From Rhodobacterales bacterium LSUCC0387 (GTDB lineage Bacteria; Pseudomonadota; Alphaproteobacteria; Rhodobacterales; Rhodobacteraceae), in the NCBI GenBank assembly GCA_015689775.1, contig WVSR01000003.1, positions 1 through 64,000 on the forward strand: a stretch of DNA of 64,000 bases, written 5' to 3'. Shown here one piece after another: positions 53,094-62,714 of the stretch; the stretch's first letter is position 1, and the number at the start of each line of letters is the position of its first letter. The position numbers were made by a program, and so were the translations under genes. The notes below the pieces were generated by a model that saw nothing but the letters and a program-made list of their open reading frames with translations, made no database searches and was not told where the DNA came from.

Positions 53094-53828
53094 ATGCAAG
53101 AAGTAACTTACGATTTCTCCAATAGAATTGCTGTAGTGACGGGAGGGGCAAGCGGGATAGGCTCTCAGATTGCCTCACAATACCTTGATGCCGGAGCCAA
53201 AGTAGTCATCTGGGATCTCCACCCCCCAAAGGAGAAAAGAAAAAATGAAATTTTCAAGGAAGTTGACGTTAGCGACCTCAGCCAAGTCGTAAATGCAGCC
53301 AACGATACAATTAACAGTTGGGGCAAGATTGATTTCCTCTCTCATAATGCTGGTTATGCCGGCCCAACTGAGAACACAATTAACTACGACACGGAAACTT
53401 GGATCAAAACCATTCAAGTCAATTTAATCGGAACTTACATCGTAGCCAAAACAGTGGCTCCGTGTATGGTTTCTGAGGGGTACGGTCGAATAATTAATAT
53501 GGCGTCTCTCGCAGGCAAAGAGGGTACACCCTACGCATCCGCATATTCTGCGGCAAAAGCTGGTGTGATAGGCTTTACTAAGTCTCTCGCAAAAGAGCTG
53601 GCCGAAACCAATGTTCGAGTGAATTGTGTGGCCCCTGCCGCCGTAAAAACGAACATTCTCGACCAGATGGCCCCTAACTTTGTGGAAACTATGATAGCAA
53701 AGTCACCGATGAAGCGCCTTGGCAGTACACGGGAGGTCGCCGATATAGTAATGTGGCTTTCCTCTAGTGCATGCTCATTTAACACCGGCGCTGTTTTTGA
53801 TATGTCGGGAGGTAGAGCCACCTACTAA
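53094..53828 (+). CDS. SDR-family oxidoreductase (second)
   Basis: About 244 residues, classical SDR: VTGGASGIGSQIA, LSHNAGYAGP (NNAG replaced by HNAG), INMASLAGKEG and YSAAKAG with Tyr-x3-Lys, and FDMSGGRATY at the end. Start ATG 53094 has a weak ribosome site; a frame open back to 53046 is unlikely. Only about 30% resemblance by eye to the upstream SDR, so not a tandem duplicate. Same low GC and likely one inserted unit. Confidence 0.82.
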   Translation: MQEVTYDFSNRIAVVTGGASGIGSQIASQYLDAGAKVVIWDLHPPKEKRKNEIFKEVDVSDLSQVVNAANDTINSWGKIDFLSHNAGYAGPTENTINYDTETWIKTIQVNLIGTYIVAKTVAPCMVSEGYGRIINMASLAGKEGTPYASAYSAAKAGVIGFTKSLAKELAETNVRVNCVAPAAVKTNILDQMAPNFVETMIAKSPMKRLGSTREVADIVMWLSSSACSFNTGAVFDMSGGRATY

Positions 53829-53832
53829 CACA

Positions 53833-54066
53833 TTAGTGTTTGACGTCTTTGTCGCCGTTGTTATCAGCCTGTCCAACGCCCTTGAAAACGGCTTTGAACG
53901 GCAGGGCCCACAAAATACCAAGCCCTACATATATGGCAAACTCCACCCAGATGGAGGGGCGTTCAAACAAGCTCATCAGCCACCACGCCGACGCGATATA
54001 AGCGGGCAGCCCGAAGATTAGGATAAGCAGGGACAAACGCTTGCGAGTTTTGTAGCCGAGGGCCAT
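53833..54066 (-). CDS. DUF2842 family small membrane protein
   Basis: 77 residues with two membrane helices (LSLLILIFGLPAYIASAWWLM and WVEFAIYVGLGILWALPFKAVF), a basic N terminus and a charged tail (NNGDKDVKH). Matches DUF2842, a short Rhodobacterales protein commonly next to purA. Start ATG 54066; a start three codons earlier is also open. Role unknown. Confidence 0.82.
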   Translation of the reverse strand: MALGYKTRKRLSLLILIFGLPAYIASAWWLMSLFERPSIWVEFAIYVGLGILWALPFKAVFKGVGQADNNGDKDVKH

Positions 54067-54099
54067 GACGGGCAACTCTCCCTTAAGTCGGTGAACAGA

Positions 54100-55395
54100 T
54101 CAATCCGCGAACGGGTCAGTCACAAGGATTGTGTCTTCGCGCTCGGGTGAGGTGGAAAGTAGCGCCACGGGGCAGTCAATCAACTCCTCCACACGGCGCA
54201 CATATTTGATCGCATTGGCAGGCAAATCCGCCCAAGACCGCGCACCTTCAGTCGTCTCATGCCACCCTTCCATCTCTTCATAGATTGGCGTGCAGCGTTT
54301 TTGCGCCTCAGACGCAGTTGGAAGGTAATCAATCCGCCTGCCGTCTAATTCATAGCCCACGCAGATTTTGAGCGTCTCAAACCCATCAAGAACATCCAAC
54401 TTCGTCAGCGCGATCCCATTCACTCCAGAGGTCGCACAGGTCTGGCGCACCAGGGCGGCATCAAACCACCCGCAGCGCCGCTTGCGTCCAGTGACCGTGC
54501 CGAATTCATGGCCACGCGTCCCCAGACGGGTGCCATCATCATCGTCCAATTCCGTTGGGAACGGCCCCTCGCCCACGCGGGTTGTGTAAGCTTTTACGAT
54601 GCCCAGCACATAATCGACCGCACCCGGCCCAAGGCCAACACCAGTCGCAGCCTGCCCTGCAATGACGTTTGAGGAGGTCACAAAGGGATAAGTGCCAAAA
54701 TCAATATCCAGCAGCGCACCTTGTGCGCCCTCGAACAAAATGCGCTTACCAGCACGGCGCTGTTCGTTCAGAACCTTCCAAACGGGTGCGGCATAAGGCA
54801 AAATCTGAGGCGCAATGGCCTGGAGCTTTTCGATCAGCGCATCGCGATCAACAGGCGCGATTCCAAGGCCACGGCGCAGCGGATCGTGATGCTGCAGCGC
54901 GCGATCAACACGGGCGATCAACGTGGCCTCATCCGCCAAATCCGCAACCCGCACCGAACGGCGACCAACCTTATCTTCATAGGCAGGGCCAATCCCACGG
55001 CCTGTTGTGCCGATTTTGGTACCGGCGCTGGCCGCATCTTCGCGGGCACGATCCAACTCACCATGGATCGGCAGGATCAGCGGGGCATTCTCCGCAATCA
55101 TCAATGTTTCAGGGCTGATGGTCACACCATCTTGGCGGATTTTGCCGATCTCTTCGATGAGATGCCAAGGATCTAGAACAACGCCATTCCCAATAACGCT
55201 GAGCTTGCCGCCGCGCACCACACCCGAAGGCAGCGCGTTGAGTTTGTAGACCTTACCGTCAATAACCAATGTATGGCCTGCATTATGCCCGCCTTGAAAG
55301 CGGCAAATCACATCCGCGCGCTCGCTGAGCCAATCAACAAGCTTGCCCTTGCCTTCATCCCCCCATTGCGCACCAACAACCACGACATTCGCCAT
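54100..55395 (-). CDS. purA: Adenylosuccinate synthetase
   Basis: 431 residues, complete. GTP loop [12 protein letters not shown] (residues about 11-22), IMP-site [10 protein letters not shown] with the catalytic His, [15 protein letters not shown], and [12 protein letters not shown]. Converts IMP and aspartate to adenylosuccinate with GTP. It starts beside secG on the other strand, with a 283-base divergent promoter region, and lies on the minus strand after DUF2842. Confidence 0.97.
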   Translation of the reverse strand: MANVVVVGAQWGDEGKGKLVDWLSERADVICRFQGGHNAGHTLVIDGKVYKLNALPSGVVRGGKLSVIGNGVVLDPWHLIEEIGKIRQDGVTISPETLMIAENAPLILPIHGELDRAREDAASAGTKIGTTGRGIGPAYEDKVGRRSVRVADLADEATLIARVDRALQHHDPLRRGLGIAPVDRDALIEKLQAIAPQILPYAAPVWKVLNEQRRAGKRILFEGAQGALLDIDFGTYPFVTSSNVIAGQAATGVGLGPGAVDYVLGIVKAYTTRVGEGPFPTELDDDDGTRLGTRGHEFGTVTGRKRRCGWFDAALVRQTCATSGVNGIALTKLDVLDGFETLKICVGYELDGRRIDYLPTASEAQKRCTPIYEEMEGWHETTEGARSWADLPANAIKYVRRVEELIDCPVALLSTSPEREDTILVTDPFAD

Positions 55396-55678
55396 TTTAC
55401 GATCCGTCCCTATCCGCGGGCCTGTATGGCCGGCTCTTGCAAACGATGGCGTCTATAACGACACGCGGCCTCGGTGAAAAGCACGAAACGCATAGCCTGC
55501 CTGCGGCACAACGCGGGAGGGACCCGCATCCTTGGGTCATGAAACTGTCATATGTATTGCAACATCCAACAGATTCGCCTTAAAGTTGTCAAACTCGCGG
55601 CTTGCAGCGGCGGGTCGCATCCCCTAAGTAGGCCATGAAAAGTGACGGATTGTTACAAACACGGACCTGAGGCCGCTC

Positions 55679-56062
55679 ATGGAAAATATTGTTCTCGTCA
55701 TCCATCTTATCCTCGCAATCTGCTTGATTGCCGTGGTCCTTTTGCAGCGCTCTGAAGGGGGCGGCATGGGCCTTGGTGGCGGCGGTGGCGCAGGCGGCGG
55801 CCTAATGACAGGCCGTCAAGCGGCAACAGCCCTCAGCAAACTGACATGGGCCTTTGCGACTGCGTTTTTGATTACATCAGTCACATTGACCATTTTGGCG
55901 GCGCAAAACTCGGCCACCACATCTGTGCTAGACCGCATTGGCACATCAGCCCCCGCTGACGGAGCCGCAACCGATGGCGCAACCGACAGTGCCCCTGCAG
56001 CAGATAGCCTTCTGCCCCCAGCACTGGGGGATGCGCCCGCGCTGCCGCCACGGGCAGAATAA
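55679..56062 (+). CDS. secG: SecG, preprotein translocase subunit
   Basis: 127 residues. Two membrane helices with the conserved LLQRSEGGGMGLGGGGG loop (residues about 20-36) after the first helix, then the second helix (ALSKLTWAFATAFLITSVTLTILA). C-terminal Ala/Asp-rich tail. SecG assists SecYE in export. It precedes pyrG, the normal alphaproteobacterial order, and is followed by a strong terminator hairpin at 56088-56123. Confidence 0.93.
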   Translation: MENIVLVIHLILAICLIAVVLLQRSEGGGMGLGGGGGAGGGLMTGRQAATALSKLTWAFATAFLITSVTLTILAAQNSATTSVLDRIGTSAPADGAATDGATDSAPAADSLLPPALGDAPALPPRAE

Positions 56063-56087
56063 CGCAGCTTCTAAAATTAATTCACCG

Positions 56088-56123
56088 CAAAGACCCAATA
56101 AATATTGGGTCTTTGTTATTTTT
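56088..56123 (+). terminator. Rho-independent terminator after secG
   Basis: CAAAGACCCAATA (56088-56100) and TATTGGGTCTTTG (56103-56115) pair perfectly over 13 bp with a two-base loop, followed by ttattttt. It lies 25 bases after the secG stop codon. It separates secG from pyrG transcription. Confidence 0.92.
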
Positions 56124-56254
56124 GGCCACATGATATAGCGCTGACCGCTTGCCCTAAGGGCACGAATCCTGATACGGTCAAATCCCGTGGTATAGGTGGC
56201 GAACGCGGTCTGTTTCCAACAGACAGAATAGCCCGCGCGGGAGAATACAGGTAT

Positions 56255-57898
56255 ATGGCACGATACATTTTTATCACGGGTGGTGTGGTCTCTTCGCTTG
56301 GCAAGGGCCTCGCGTCGGCCGCGCTTGGTGCATTGCTACAGGCACGTGGCTACACCGTGCGTTTGCGCAAGCTTGACCCCTATCTTAACGTTGATCCTGG
56401 GACGATGTCGCCCTTTGAACATGGCGAAGTTTTCGTGACCGATGATGGTGCGGAAACCGATCTAGATTTGGGCCATTACGAACGGTTCACAGGCGTCGCT
56501 GCCCGCGCGACAGACAGCGTATCATCAGGCCGCATCTATTCCAACGTTTTGGAAAAAGAGCGCCGTGGTGATTACCTAGGCAAAACCATCCAAGTGATTC
56601 CCCATGTGACCAATGAGATCAAAGATTTCATCGCCATCGGCGAGGACGAGGTGGATTTCATGCTGTGCGAAATCGGCGGCACGGTCGGCGATATTGAGGG
56701 CCTGCCGTTTTTTGAGGCGATCCGTCAATTCGGCCAAGAACGCTCCCGCGGGCAGTGTATCTTTATGCACCTGACACTGTTGCCCTATATCAAAGCATCG
56801 GGTGAGTTGAAGACGAAGCCCACCCAACACAGTGTAAAAGAGCTACGCTCGATCGGGCTTGCCCCCGATATTTTGGTGTGCCGCTCTGAGGGTCCGATCC
56901 CGCGAAAAGAGCGCGAGAAGCTTGCGCTGTTTTGCAATGTGCGCCCCGATAGCGTAATTGCCGCACAAGACCTCAGCACGATTTATGACGCGCCCTTGGC
57001 CTATCACCGTGAAGGGTTGGATCAGGCTGTATTGGATGCCTTCCAAATCGCACCTGCTCCCAAGCCAGATCTCAGCCGTTGGGAAGATGTATCAGATCGC
57101 ATCCACAATCCTGAAGGCGAAGTGCGCGTGGCGATTGTTGGAAAATACACACAGTTGGAAGATGCCTATAAATCTATCGCCGAGGCACTGACCCACGGCG
57201 GCATGGCCAATCGCGTCAAAGTACGCGCCGAATGGATTGATGCCGAGATTTTCGACCGCGAAGATCCTGCGCCACATCTTGAAGGATTCCATGCCATCCT
57301 TGTTCCCGGTGGGTTTGGCGAGCGTGGAACAGAAGGCAAGATCAAGGCTGCCGAATTCGCCCGAACCCGCAAGATCCCCTATTTGGGCATCTGCTTGGGG
57401 ATGCAAATGGCGGTGATCGAGGCCGCGCGCAATCTGGCGGGCATGGCCAAAGCAGGGTCGGAGGAATTTGATCACGAAGCGGGTCAAAAGCGGTTCGAGC
57501 CGATTGTTTACCACCTCAAAGAATGGGTGCAGGGCAATTATAAAGTCACCCGCAAATCCGATGATGACAAGGGCGGCACGATGCGTTTGGGCGCCTATGA
57601 TGCGGTTCTCGCCGAAGGCAGCCGCGTGGCCGAGGCCTATGGCACAACTGCCATCGAGGAACGCCATCGCCACCGCTACGAGGTCGATATCAAATATCGC
57701 GATAAACTTGAAAAATGCGGTCTGATTTTCTCGGGCCTTTCGCCCGATGAGAAACTGCCCGAGATTGTCGAGATCAAAGACCACCCGTGGTATATCGGGG
57801 TTCAGTTCCATCCAGAATTGAAATCGAAACCCTTCGAACCGCACCCGCTGTTCCGTGACTTTGTGCGGGCAGCCAAGGATGTCAGCAGGCTTGTCTAA
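56255..57898 (+). CDS. pyrG: CTP synthase
   Basis: 547 residues. Synthetase domain opens [25 protein letters not shown] with the ATP/UTP site, [25 protein letters not shown] follows; glutamine amidotransferase domain (from about residue 290) has Cys in [11 protein letters not shown] and His/Glu in [11 protein letters not shown]. Makes CTP from UTP with glutamine. ATG 56255 is the true start; a frame open further back to 56105 encodes nothing conserved. Own promoter lies between the secG terminator and this start. Confidence 0.97.
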   Translation: MARYIFITGGVVSSLGKGLASAALGALLQARGYTVRLRKLDPYLNVDPGTMSPFEHGEVFVTDDGAETDLDLGHYERFTGVAARATDSVSSGRIYSNVLEKERRGDYLGKTIQVIPHVTNEIKDFIAIGEDEVDFMLCEIGGTVGDIEGLPFFEAIRQFGQERSRGQCIFMHLTLLPYIKASGELKTKPTQHSVKELRSIGLAPDILVCRSEGPIPRKEREKLALFCNVRPDSVIAAQDLSTIYDAPLAYHREGLDQAVLDAFQIAPAPKPDLSRWEDVSDRIHNPEGEVRVAIVGKYTQLEDAYKSIAEALTHGGMANRVKVRAEWIDAEIFDREDPAPHLEGFHAILVPGGFGERGTEGKIKAAEFARTRKIPYLGICLGMQMAVIEAARNLAGMAKAGSEEFDHEAGQKRFEPIVYHLKEWVQGNYKVTRKSDDDKGGTMRLGAYDAVLAEGSRVAEAYGTTAIEERHRHRYEVDIKYRDKLEKCGLIFSGLSPDEKLPEIVEIKDHPWYIGVQFHPELKSKPFEPHPLFRDFVRAAKDVSRLV

Positions 57899-57918
57899 GC
57901 CTGCCTGACAGGCCCGCG

Positions 57919-58707
57919 ATGCTGTCCTATCAACATATCTATCATGCGGGCAATTTGGCCGATGTGCATAAGCACGCGGCACTCGCATGGGTGTTGGATT
58001 ACCTGACGCGCAAAGACAAACCGCTGAGTTATATCGAAACCCATGCGGGACGGGGGCTTTATGATCTTGCCGCACCCGAAGCCGTCAAAACGGGCGAAGC
58101 AGAGGCAGGCATCGCCCGCTTGCGCGCGGGCTTTGCAGCAGATCATCGTTATGCGACCCTACAGGAAAAAATTGCCGCAAAATACGGCCCACAAGCCTAT
58201 GCGGGTTCCCCCCTTTTGGCGGCTGAATTATTGCGGCCTATGGATAATTTACATCTCGCGGAATTGCATCCTCAGGAACATGCTGCCCTGCAGGCGGCAA
58301 TGATCCAAGCGGGCGGGGCGCAGCTCTATCGCCAAGACGGGTTCGAGATGGCGCAATCCATTTGCCCACCTGATCCACGGCGTGGCCTGATGTTGATTGA
58401 TCCCTCTTATGAGGTGAAGACCGACTATACCCGCATCCCAAAAATCATGGGGCAGTTGGCGCGCAAATGGAATGTTGGAATTATAATCTTGTGGTATCCG
58501 ATCCTCGCAAACAAAGCCCATCAGCCGATGGAAACAGAGTTACGCCAAACCTTTGCCGATGCGATGCTTCACCGCCAGACCTTCCCCCCCGCCCGCGAAG
58601 GACATGGAATGATTGGCTCGGGCCTGTTTGTCCTCAACCCGCCTTTCGGCATGGAGGCCGCATTGGCCGAGATTGCAGCGGTGTTTGCAAAAGCCAAGGC
58701 GCATTAG
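57919..58707 (+). CDS. rlmJ: 23S rRNA (adenine2030-N6)-methyltransferase
   Basis: 262 residues. Opening MLSYQHIYHAGNLADVHKHAALAWVL is the RlmJ (YhiR) pattern, YIETHAGRGLYDL is the SAM-binding loop, and LMLIDPSYEVK is the NPPY-like catalytic motif (DPSY). Methylates A2030 of 23S rRNA. Starts 20 bases after pyrG, with a small hairpin (GCCTG-CAGGC) immediately before it. Followed by the TerB-like gene. Confidence 0.92.
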   Translation: MLSYQHIYHAGNLADVHKHAALAWVLDYLTRKDKPLSYIETHAGRGLYDLAAPEAVKTGEAEAGIARLRAGFAADHRYATLQEKIAAKYGPQAYAGSPLLAAELLRPMDNLHLAELHPQEHAALQAAMIQAGGAQLYRQDGFEMAQSICPPDPRRGLMLIDPSYEVKTDYTRIPKIMGQLARKWNVGIIILWYPILANKAHQPMETELRQTFADAMLHRQTFPPAREGHGMIGSGLFVLNPPFGMEAALAEIAAVFAKAKAH

Positions 58708-58747
58708 GCGGGTTCTCTTATCGCAAAAACAGCTTATATTGGGGCCT

Positions 58748-59185
58748 ATGTTTGCAGATCTCCTTCGCCGCCTTGGCGCGCCCAAACCAGAACGCATCAC
58801 TGACAGCGATGCGCGGCTGGCGCTTTGCGCATTGCTTGTGCGTCTTGCGCGCAGTGACGGCGATTATGCCCAAGCAGAACGTACGAAAATCGCGGAAACC
58901 TTAGCGGCGCGCTACGGGCTTGACCCGTCAGGCGTTGATGCCCTGATCCATGAGGCCGAGGCGGTTGAAGCAGAAGCCCCAGACACGGTGCGCTTTACAC
59001 GCGCCATCAAGGAGTCGGTCGCCTATGAAGATCGGATCGTGGTGATTGAGGCCCTTTGGGCGATTGCCTTAGCCGATGGGCACCGCAGCGCGGATGAGGA
59101 CGCGCTATTGCGTATGGTGGCGCCCATGTTGGGGATCAACGACCGCGACAGCGCCCTTGCGCGCCAACGTGTGGCCAAACTTTAG
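58748..59185 (+). CDS. TerB-family (tellurite-resistance-like) protein
   Basis: 145 residues, all-helical, with the TerB layout: RLALCALLVRLARSDGDYAQAERTKIAETL and IVVIEALWAIALADGHRSADEDALLRMVAPMLGI, each with a D.. acid loop (SDGDY and ADGHRS). TerB-like proteins may coordinate divalent metals but biochemical role is uncertain. Frame open upstream to 58613 lies inside rlmJ, so ATG 58748 is taken. It precedes the amine-catabolism operon by 74 bases. Confidence 0.82.
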   Translation: MFADLLRRLGAPKPERITDSDARLALCALLVRLARSDGDYAQAERTKIAETLAARYGLDPSGVDALIHEAEAVEAEAPDTVRFTRAIKESVAYEDRIVVIEALWAIALADGHRSADEDALLRMVAPMLGINDRDSALARQRVAKL

Positions 59186-59259
59186 GCAGGCGCGTAAATT
59201 ACGCGCAAGTCTGCGCGAATTTCGCTGCCATTTCAAAAATGCCGCGCTAGACTGGCCGC

Positions 59260-60594
59260 ATGAGCAGCTATCTCAACGATAATCCAGAGATCAAAACGAT
59301 CCGCGTTGCAGCCTCTGATCTCAATGGTCAGCCGCGCGGAAAACGGATTGCGCGGCGCTATGCGCAAAAAGCATGGGAGGATGGAACACGATTTCCCTTC
59401 TCCGTCATGAACCTTGATATTTGGGGCGAAGATATCGATGACAGCCCTCTTGTCTTTGAAAGCGGTGATCCCGATGGTCTGCTTCTGCCGACCGAGCGGG
59501 GCTTTGTGCCGATGCCGTGGCTGAACAATCCAACCGCGCTGTTGCCGCTTTGGATGTTCCACGAAGATGGCCGCCCCTTTGCGGGTGATCCGCGCCACGC
59601 GCTGGCGCGGGTTCTAGATCGGTATAAGGCGCTTGGCCTGACCCCTGTTGTGGCCACTGAGTTGGAATTCTACATCATCGATGATCGCGGCCCCGACTTG
59701 CGCGTGCCGGCATCGCCCCGCTCAGGCAAAAGACGCAATCAAGCCGAAATTCTGGCCCTCAGGCAGCTTGATGCTTTTGATCAGTTCTTTACCGAAATTT
59801 ATGATGCCTGCGAGGCGATGGATATACCCGCCGACACATTGATTTCTGAGGCAGGCCCAGGACAGTTCGAGATCAATATGATGCACCAATCCGATGCTTT
59901 GAAGGCGGTGGATGATGCGTGGCTGTTCAAGCTTTTGGTCAAAGGTGTTGCGCGCAAATATGGCTTTGCCGCCTCGTTTATGGCCAAACCCTACGAGGAT
60001 TACGCGGGCAACGGAATGCATATGCATTTCTCGGTTCTTGATCAGCAGGGGCGCAATATTTTCGACAATGGCAGCACTGAAGGGTCAGAGGCGCTGCACC
60101 ATGCCATTGCGGGGTGCTTGGCAGGGATGGCAGGGTCTATGCTGATCTTCGCCCCCCATGCCAGCAGCTATGATCGATTTGTGGCAGGCGCCCACGCCCC
60201 GACTGCTTTGGCGTGGGGTTATGAAAACCGCACAACCGCGCTGCGGGTTCCCTCTGGCACGCCTGCGGCGCGGCGGATCGAACATCGGGTCGCGGGGGGT
60301 GATGTGAACCCCTATCTCTTGGTGGCCAGTATCCTTGGTGCAGCACTCACGGGGATTGAGGGCAAATTCACACCACCTGCGCCCACCCATGGCAACGCCT
60401 ATGATGCGGCGAGCCCGCATTTACCCACCACATGGGGTGAGGCTATCGCGGCCTTTGAAGACTGCCAGATGACCGCGCAAATCTTTCCGCGGGAGTTGGT
60501 CGCAAACTACCTCGCCACCAAGCGTCAAGAGATGCATTACATGGCCGAACTTTCACCCGAAGAGCAGATGCAACTCTACCTCGACACTGTCTAA
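59260..60594 (+). CDS. Glutamine synthetase-like ligase (gamma-glutamylpolyamine synthetase)
   Basis: 444 residues, type I-like GS fold. Beta-grasp N-terminal part (SDLNGQPRGKRI), then the ATP-metal motifs ATELEFYIID, GPGQFEINMMHQSDAL, GNGMHMHFS and NRTTALRVPSG (GS hallmark NRTxAxRxP). It is shorter than GlnA and lacks the recognisable adenylylation Tyr loop. It likely joins glutamate to putrescine or another amine, as PuuA. It is followed by a glutamine amidotransferase gene and a second GS-like gene, and an oxidase. Confidence 0.88.
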   Translation: MSSYLNDNPEIKTIRVAASDLNGQPRGKRIARRYAQKAWEDGTRFPFSVMNLDIWGEDIDDSPLVFESGDPDGLLLPTERGFVPMPWLNNPTALLPLWMFHEDGRPFAGDPRHALARVLDRYKALGLTPVVATELEFYIIDDRGPDLRVPASPRSGKRRNQAEILALRQLDAFDQFFTEIYDACEAMDIPADTLISEAGPGQFEINMMHQSDALKAVDDAWLFKLLVKGVARKYGFAASFMAKPYEDYAGNGMHMHFSVLDQQGRNIFDNGSTEGSEALHHAIAGCLAGMAGSMLIFAPHASSYDRFVAGAHAPTALAWGYENRTTALRVPSGTPAARRIEHRVAGGDVNPYLLVASILGAALTGIEGKFTPPAPTHGNAYDAASPHLPTTWGEAIAAFEDCQMTAQIFPRELVANYLATKRQEMHYMAELSPEEQMQLYLDTV

Positions 60595-60660
60595 ACTGCC
60601 CCCTTGCCGAACGATGCGCGGCGGCGTAGCCTTTGGATATCCTTTTTTTACAGGCCACCC

Positions 60661-61350
60661 ATGATCATTGGCATTTTACAAACAGGCCATATGCCTGATG
60701 AATTGAAACCTGATTTCACCGATTACGCGCGGCTTTTTGCCCAGCTTTTGGACGGGCAAGATTTCGAATTCCGCGTCTATAACGTGGTCGATATGGAGTT
60801 TCCCACAGGCCTATTTGATGCCGATGGGTGGCTCATTACTGGCTCACGTCATGGGGTCTATGAGGATCATCCGTTTATCCCGCCGCTCGAGGCATTGATC
60901 CGCGACATCCACGCCGCGCGCATTCCGTTGATTGGGGTATGTTTCGGGCACCAAATCATCGCGCAGGCCCTTGGCGGTCGGGTTGAAAAATTTTCAGGCG
61001 GCTGGTGTGTCGGACGGCAAGAATACCACCTCAAAGATGGCCGCAAATTGCATTTGAACGCATGGCATCAGGATCAGGTCATTACGCCCTGTGAGGGGGC
61101 GGAAACCCTTGCCTCGAATGAATTTTGCGCCCATGCGATGCTGTCTTACGGGGGGCATGCCTTTACTGTGCAGGCCCATCCAGAATTCGGGGCTGATGTG
61201 ATTGCGGGATTGATTGCGCATCGTGGTCAAGGGATTGTGCCCGCCCCCCTCTTGCAGCGCGCCAAGGCCGAACTGTCAGCCCCCACCGATAACGGGATTT
61301 TGGCTGAACAGATGGCAAGCCTTTTCAAAAGCGCCAAGGTGCCTGCATGA
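60661..61350 (+). CDS. Class I glutamine amidotransferase-like protein
   Basis: About 229 residues, GATase-1 fold. Cys nucleophile in IGVCFGHQIIAQALGG, and the His-Glu pair near the end in VQAHPEFGADV. Not PuuD (peptidase C26) by its pattern; nearer to the GuaA-N-like group. In this operon it may split gamma-glutamyl products or glutamine. ATG 60661 is taken; the frame is open a further 19 codons but without conserved residues. Overlaps the next GS-like start by four bases (ATGA). Confidence 0.85.
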   Translation: MIIGILQTGHMPDELKPDFTDYARLFAQLLDGQDFEFRVYNVVDMEFPTGLFDADGWLITGSRHGVYEDHPFIPPLEALIRDIHAARIPLIGVCFGHQIIAQALGGRVEKFSGGWCVGRQEYHLKDGRKLHLNAWHQDQVITPCEGAETLASNEFCAHAMLSYGGHAFTVQAHPEFGADVIAGLIAHRGQGIVPAPLLQRAKAELSAPTDNGILAEQMASLFKSAKVPA

Positions 61351-62714
61351 GCAGCGTTTATGACAGTTTTCTCGACAAGCTTCCTGAGGTTGCGCGCAGT
61401 TTTCTAGAAAATCGCCGCTTGGACGAGGTGGAATGTATCGTCTCCGACCTTGCAGGTGTTGCGCGTGGCAAGGCCATGCCCGGCCAGAAATTTGCAGGCC
61501 AAACCCAGTTTTACCTACCCAATTCTATCTTCTTCCAAACGATCACGGGGGATTGGGCGGATGCTTCGCCTGATGGGTTCACTGAACCTGATATGGTGTT
61601 GACCCCTGATTGGGATACTGCCCTGCCTGCGCCATGGACAGCCGATTGGACGCTACAGGTGATCCATAATATTCATGACCAACAAGGTCAGATGGTGCCC
61701 TTTGCCCCGCGCAATGTGCTGCGCCGCGTGGTCGAAATTTATAACGCCAAAGGGCTCGCGCCGATTGTGGCGCCTGAGATGGAATTCTACCTCGTGGCCC
61801 CGAACACCGACCCCGCCCGCGAGATCGAGCCACCTATGGGCCGCTCAGGGCGGCGGGCTGCCGCCCGACAGGCCTATTCCATGTCTGCGGTCGATGAATA
61901 TGGCCCTGTGATTGACGATATCTACGACTTTGCCGAAGCCATGGGCCTTGAGATTGATGGTATTTTGCAAGAGGGCGGCGCAGGCCAAATTGAGTTGAAC
62001 CTCCGCCATGGCGACCCTGTGCGATTGGCAGATGAGATTTTCTATTTCAAGCGCATGATCCGCGAGGCCGCGTTGCGCCACAACTGCTATGCCACCTTTA
62101 TGGCGAAACCGATTGAGGGCGAACCTGGTTCAGCGATGCATATCCATCATTCAGTGGTGGATATGGCCACAGGGCAAAATATCTTCTCGACCCTGTCAGG
62201 TGATGAAACGCCCGAATTTCTACATTTCATCGCAGGGCTGCAGAACAACCTGCCTGCTGCGATTGCCCTGCTAGCCCCATATGTAAACAGCTATCGCCGC
62301 TATGTCCCTGATTTCGCAGCCCCCATTAACCTTGAATGGGGCCGCGATAATCGCACGACAGGCTTGCGTGTGCCCGTGTCCGATCCTGGAAGCCGCCGTG
62401 TCGAAAACCGCCTGCCAGGCATGGATTGCAACCCCTACCTTGGGATTGCCGCCTCTCTGGCCTGCGGTTTGATCGGGCTGCAAGAGGGCAAAATGCCAAG
62501 CGCAGAATTCAAGGGCGATGCCTATCAAAGCGATGACAATATTCCCCGCGGCCTTGGAGATGCTTTGGATTTATTCGTCGAAAACGCGGCAATGAAGGAA
62601 ATCCTAGGGCTTGAATTTTGTAGCGTCTACAAGACGGTCAAAGACCTCGAATACAAAGAATTCCTGCAAGTCATCAGCCCTTGGGAACGCGAGCATCTTT
62701 TGTTGAACGTATGA
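61347..62714 (+). CDS. Glutamine synthetase-like ligase (second copy)
   Basis: 455 residues, GS fold: SDLAGVARGKAMPGQKF, APEMEFYLVAPN, GGAGQIELNLRHGDPV, GSAMHIHHSVVD, NRTTGLRVPVSDPGSRRVENR (GS hallmark). It differs clearly from the copy at 59260, so it is probably specialised for a different amine (for instance spermidine versus putrescine) or an amino-acid-like substrate. Coupled to the amidotransferase before it and to the oxidase after it by ATGA overlaps. Confidence 0.88.
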   Translation: MSSVYDSFLDKLPEVARSFLENRRLDEVECIVSDLAGVARGKAMPGQKFAGQTQFYLPNSIFFQTITGDWADASPDGFTEPDMVLTPDWDTALPAPWTADWTLQVIHNIHDQQGQMVPFAPRNVLRRVVEIYNAKGLAPIVAPEMEFYLVAPNTDPAREIEPPMGRSGRRAAARQAYSMSAVDEYGPVIDDIYDFAEAMGLEIDGILQEGGAGQIELNLRHGDPVRLADEIFYFKRMIREAALRHNCYATFMAKPIEGEPGSAMHIHHSVVDMATGQNIFSTLSGDETPEFLHFIAGLQNNLPAAIALLAPYVNSYRRYVPDFAAPINLEWGRDNRTTGLRVPVSDPGSRRVENRLPGMDCNPYLGIAASLACGLIGLQEGKMPSAEFKGDAYQSDDNIPRGLGDALDLFVENAAMKEILGLEFCSVYKTVKDLEYKEFLQVISPWEREHLLLNV

